This document shows positions 6,163 through 6,911 of a DNA stretch of 6,911 nt, one piece after another. The stretch is from a bacterium (GTDB lineage: Bacteria; Chloroflexota; Dormibacteria; UBA8260; Bog-877): contig JAKAVU010000148.1 of NCBI GenBank assembly GCA_021817185.1, forward strand, positions 1-6,911, in the 5' to 3' direction. How positions within the stretch are numbered: the first letter of the stretch is position 1; every line of letters begins with the position of its first letter. The notes below the pieces were generated by a model that saw only the letters and a list, made by a program, of their open reading frames with translations, had not been told where the DNA came from and made no database searches. Position numbers and translations under genes: made by a program.

Positions 6163-6911
6163 TCATGACCACACGGCCCAGTTCGAGCGCACCATCTGGA
6201 GTGCCCGGGCGGTCCCGAGCGCCTCATCCAGGGCCAGATGTTCAGCCGCGGCGCGTCCTGACAGGGCCGAGTTGATGCTCCGCAGCATCGCCGCGAACGA
6301 GGGCTCGTCAGGGACCAGGTGGTGGACCTCCTCCTTGTCCCGCGTCACAGTCACCGCGTCCACTGCGCTCGGATGGAAGGGGTCGCTGAGGTGGATCTCT
6401 CCCCCGGTGCCCAACAACCGAGTCGCGGTGTCGCGTCGGCGCTGCAGCCCGGAGCTGAACAACAGCCGTCGGCCCCTATCGAAGTCCACAACGGCTTGGC
6501 ACTCCGCGTCCACCCCCTTGCCTCCAAGGGAGACCACCGCAGACGCGGCCACCGGCTCGGCTCCAAACAGCAGCCTGCCGAGGTGGATTGGGTAGCAGCC
6601 GACGTCATTCAGCGAGCCCCCCGCCATCGCCGGATCCCAGCGGATGTTGCTGGGATCACGAACCTGGAAGTGGAAGTTGGACTGAATCTCTCTAAGCTCC
6701 CCGATTCCTCCGCCGGCGAGCATCTCAGTCAAGAACTGGAACTGCCCGTGAAAGGGAAAGGCAAAGGCCTCGAACAAGGGCCTGCCGGACCGCCGGGCCA
6801 CGGCCAGCAGCTCCTCCACCTCCTCAGGGGTGCAGCCCAACGGCTTCTCGCAAAGGACGGCCTTGCCGTGCTCCAGTGCTGCCCGCGACCAGGGCAAGTG
6901 CAGATGATTCG
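6163..6911 (-). CDS. Gfo/Idh/MocA-family sugar dehydrogenase, 5' end missing
   Basis: The reading frame is open from the window edge (first full codon at 6909) to TGA at 6165-6163, giving 248 complete residues. It enters with NHLHLPWSRAAL, the usual helix before the conserved lysine motif, and continues with CEKPL (20-24 of the visible part). The Rossmann nucleotide-binding start, roughly 80-100 residues, lies outside. GSLNDVGCYPI (about 98-108) is diagnostic of the branch that includes glucose-fructose oxidoreductase, dihydrodiol/xylose dehydrogenases and relatives, where a tyrosine in this motif (here Y106) acts as the catalytic acid. FEAFAF (46-51) is also typical of that branch. The protein therefore probably oxidises or reduces an aldose, deoxysugar or related polyol using NAD(P) in the cytoplasm. 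It precedes the second oxidoreductase by 30 bp. An internal TTG at 6897 could be mistaken for the start, but homologous sequence continues upstream. Confidence 0.92.
   Translation of the reverse strand, partial: NHLHLPWSRAALEHGKAVLCEKPLGCTPEEVEELLAVARRSGRPLFEAFAFPFHGQFQFLTEMLAGGGIGELREIQSNFHFQVRDPSNIRWDPAMAGGSLNDVGCYPIHLGRLLFGAEPVAASAVVSLGGKGVDAECQAVVDFDRGRRLLFSSGLQRRRDTATRLLGTGGEIHLSDPFHPSAVDAVTVTRDKEEVHHLVPDEPSFAAMLRSINSALSGRAAAEHLALDEALGTARALQMVRSNWAVWS
6349..6364. repeat. 16-bp direct repeat, copy 2 (inside first oxidoreductase)
   Basis: This is identical to the copy at 4953-4968. Here it lies in coding sequence and encodes part of a VDAVTVT stretch, so its conservation could reflect coding constraint plus chance. 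The two copies are about 1.4 kb apart and in the same orientation. Confidence 0.4.

Noticed and set aside
1..6911. CRISPR array, tRNA or rRNA genes, insertion sequences, toxin-antitoxin or defence genes
   Set aside because: There are no spaced repeats, cloverleaf-like segments, transposase motifs or defence-protein motifs, and nearly all of the window is occupied by six ordinary metabolic, transport, protease and regulatory genes.

Overview
This window is a compact, GC-rich stretch of bacterial chromosome. Every gene I can support lies on the minus strand, so in transcription order it is read from high to low coordinates. The high GC content, frequent GTG and TTG starts, strong AGGAGG ribosome binding sites and a lipoprotein-type solute binding protein fit a high-GC Actinomycetota-like bacterium. 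A Chloroflexota or Dormibacterota-type lineage is an alternative that I cannot exclude. No rRNA, tRNA, CRISPR array, transposase or phage gene is visible, and no gene-free gap exceeds 100 bases.

Layout in transcription order: (1) 6911-6163, the C-terminal three quarters of a Gfo/Idh/MocA-type NAD(P)-dependent sugar dehydrogenase, cut by the window edge; (2) 6132-4987, a second, divergent Gfo/Idh/MocA-type oxidoreductase, 30 bp downstream; (3) 4951-4178 (start uncertain), a GntR-family repressor of the FadR/FCD type, with a perfect 12-bp palindrome inside its own candidate promoter; (4) 4126-2279, a family 5 (oligopeptide/nickel/sugar type) ABC-transporter substrate-binding lipoprotein; (5) a GC-rich hairpin that probably ends this unit; (6) 2189-690, a TldD-type zinc metallopeptidase subunit; (7) 693-1, its TldE/PmbA-type partner, which overlaps tldD by 4 bp and is cut by the window start.

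Genes 1-4 look like a small, substrate-responsive uptake and oxidation module: a secreted binding protein captures a sugar, sugar-acid, glycoside or peptide-like compound, two dehydrogenases oxidise it or a derivative, and an FCD regulator senses a small carboxylate or related ligand. No permease or ATPase gene is in the window, so the binding protein's transporter must lie elsewhere. TldD/TldE form a separate translationally coupled pair behind the hairpin. Their neighbourhood to a peptide-type binding protein suggests, but does not show, a link to peptide turnover. The substrate cannot be named from this sequence.

The features most worth a second look are the operator/promoter/start-codon conflict at gntR, the absence of the usual catalytic histidine in the second oxidoreductase, three closely spaced cysteine pairs in the binding protein, and the placement of tldD-tldE next to this module. 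Nothing seen here proves a new system.
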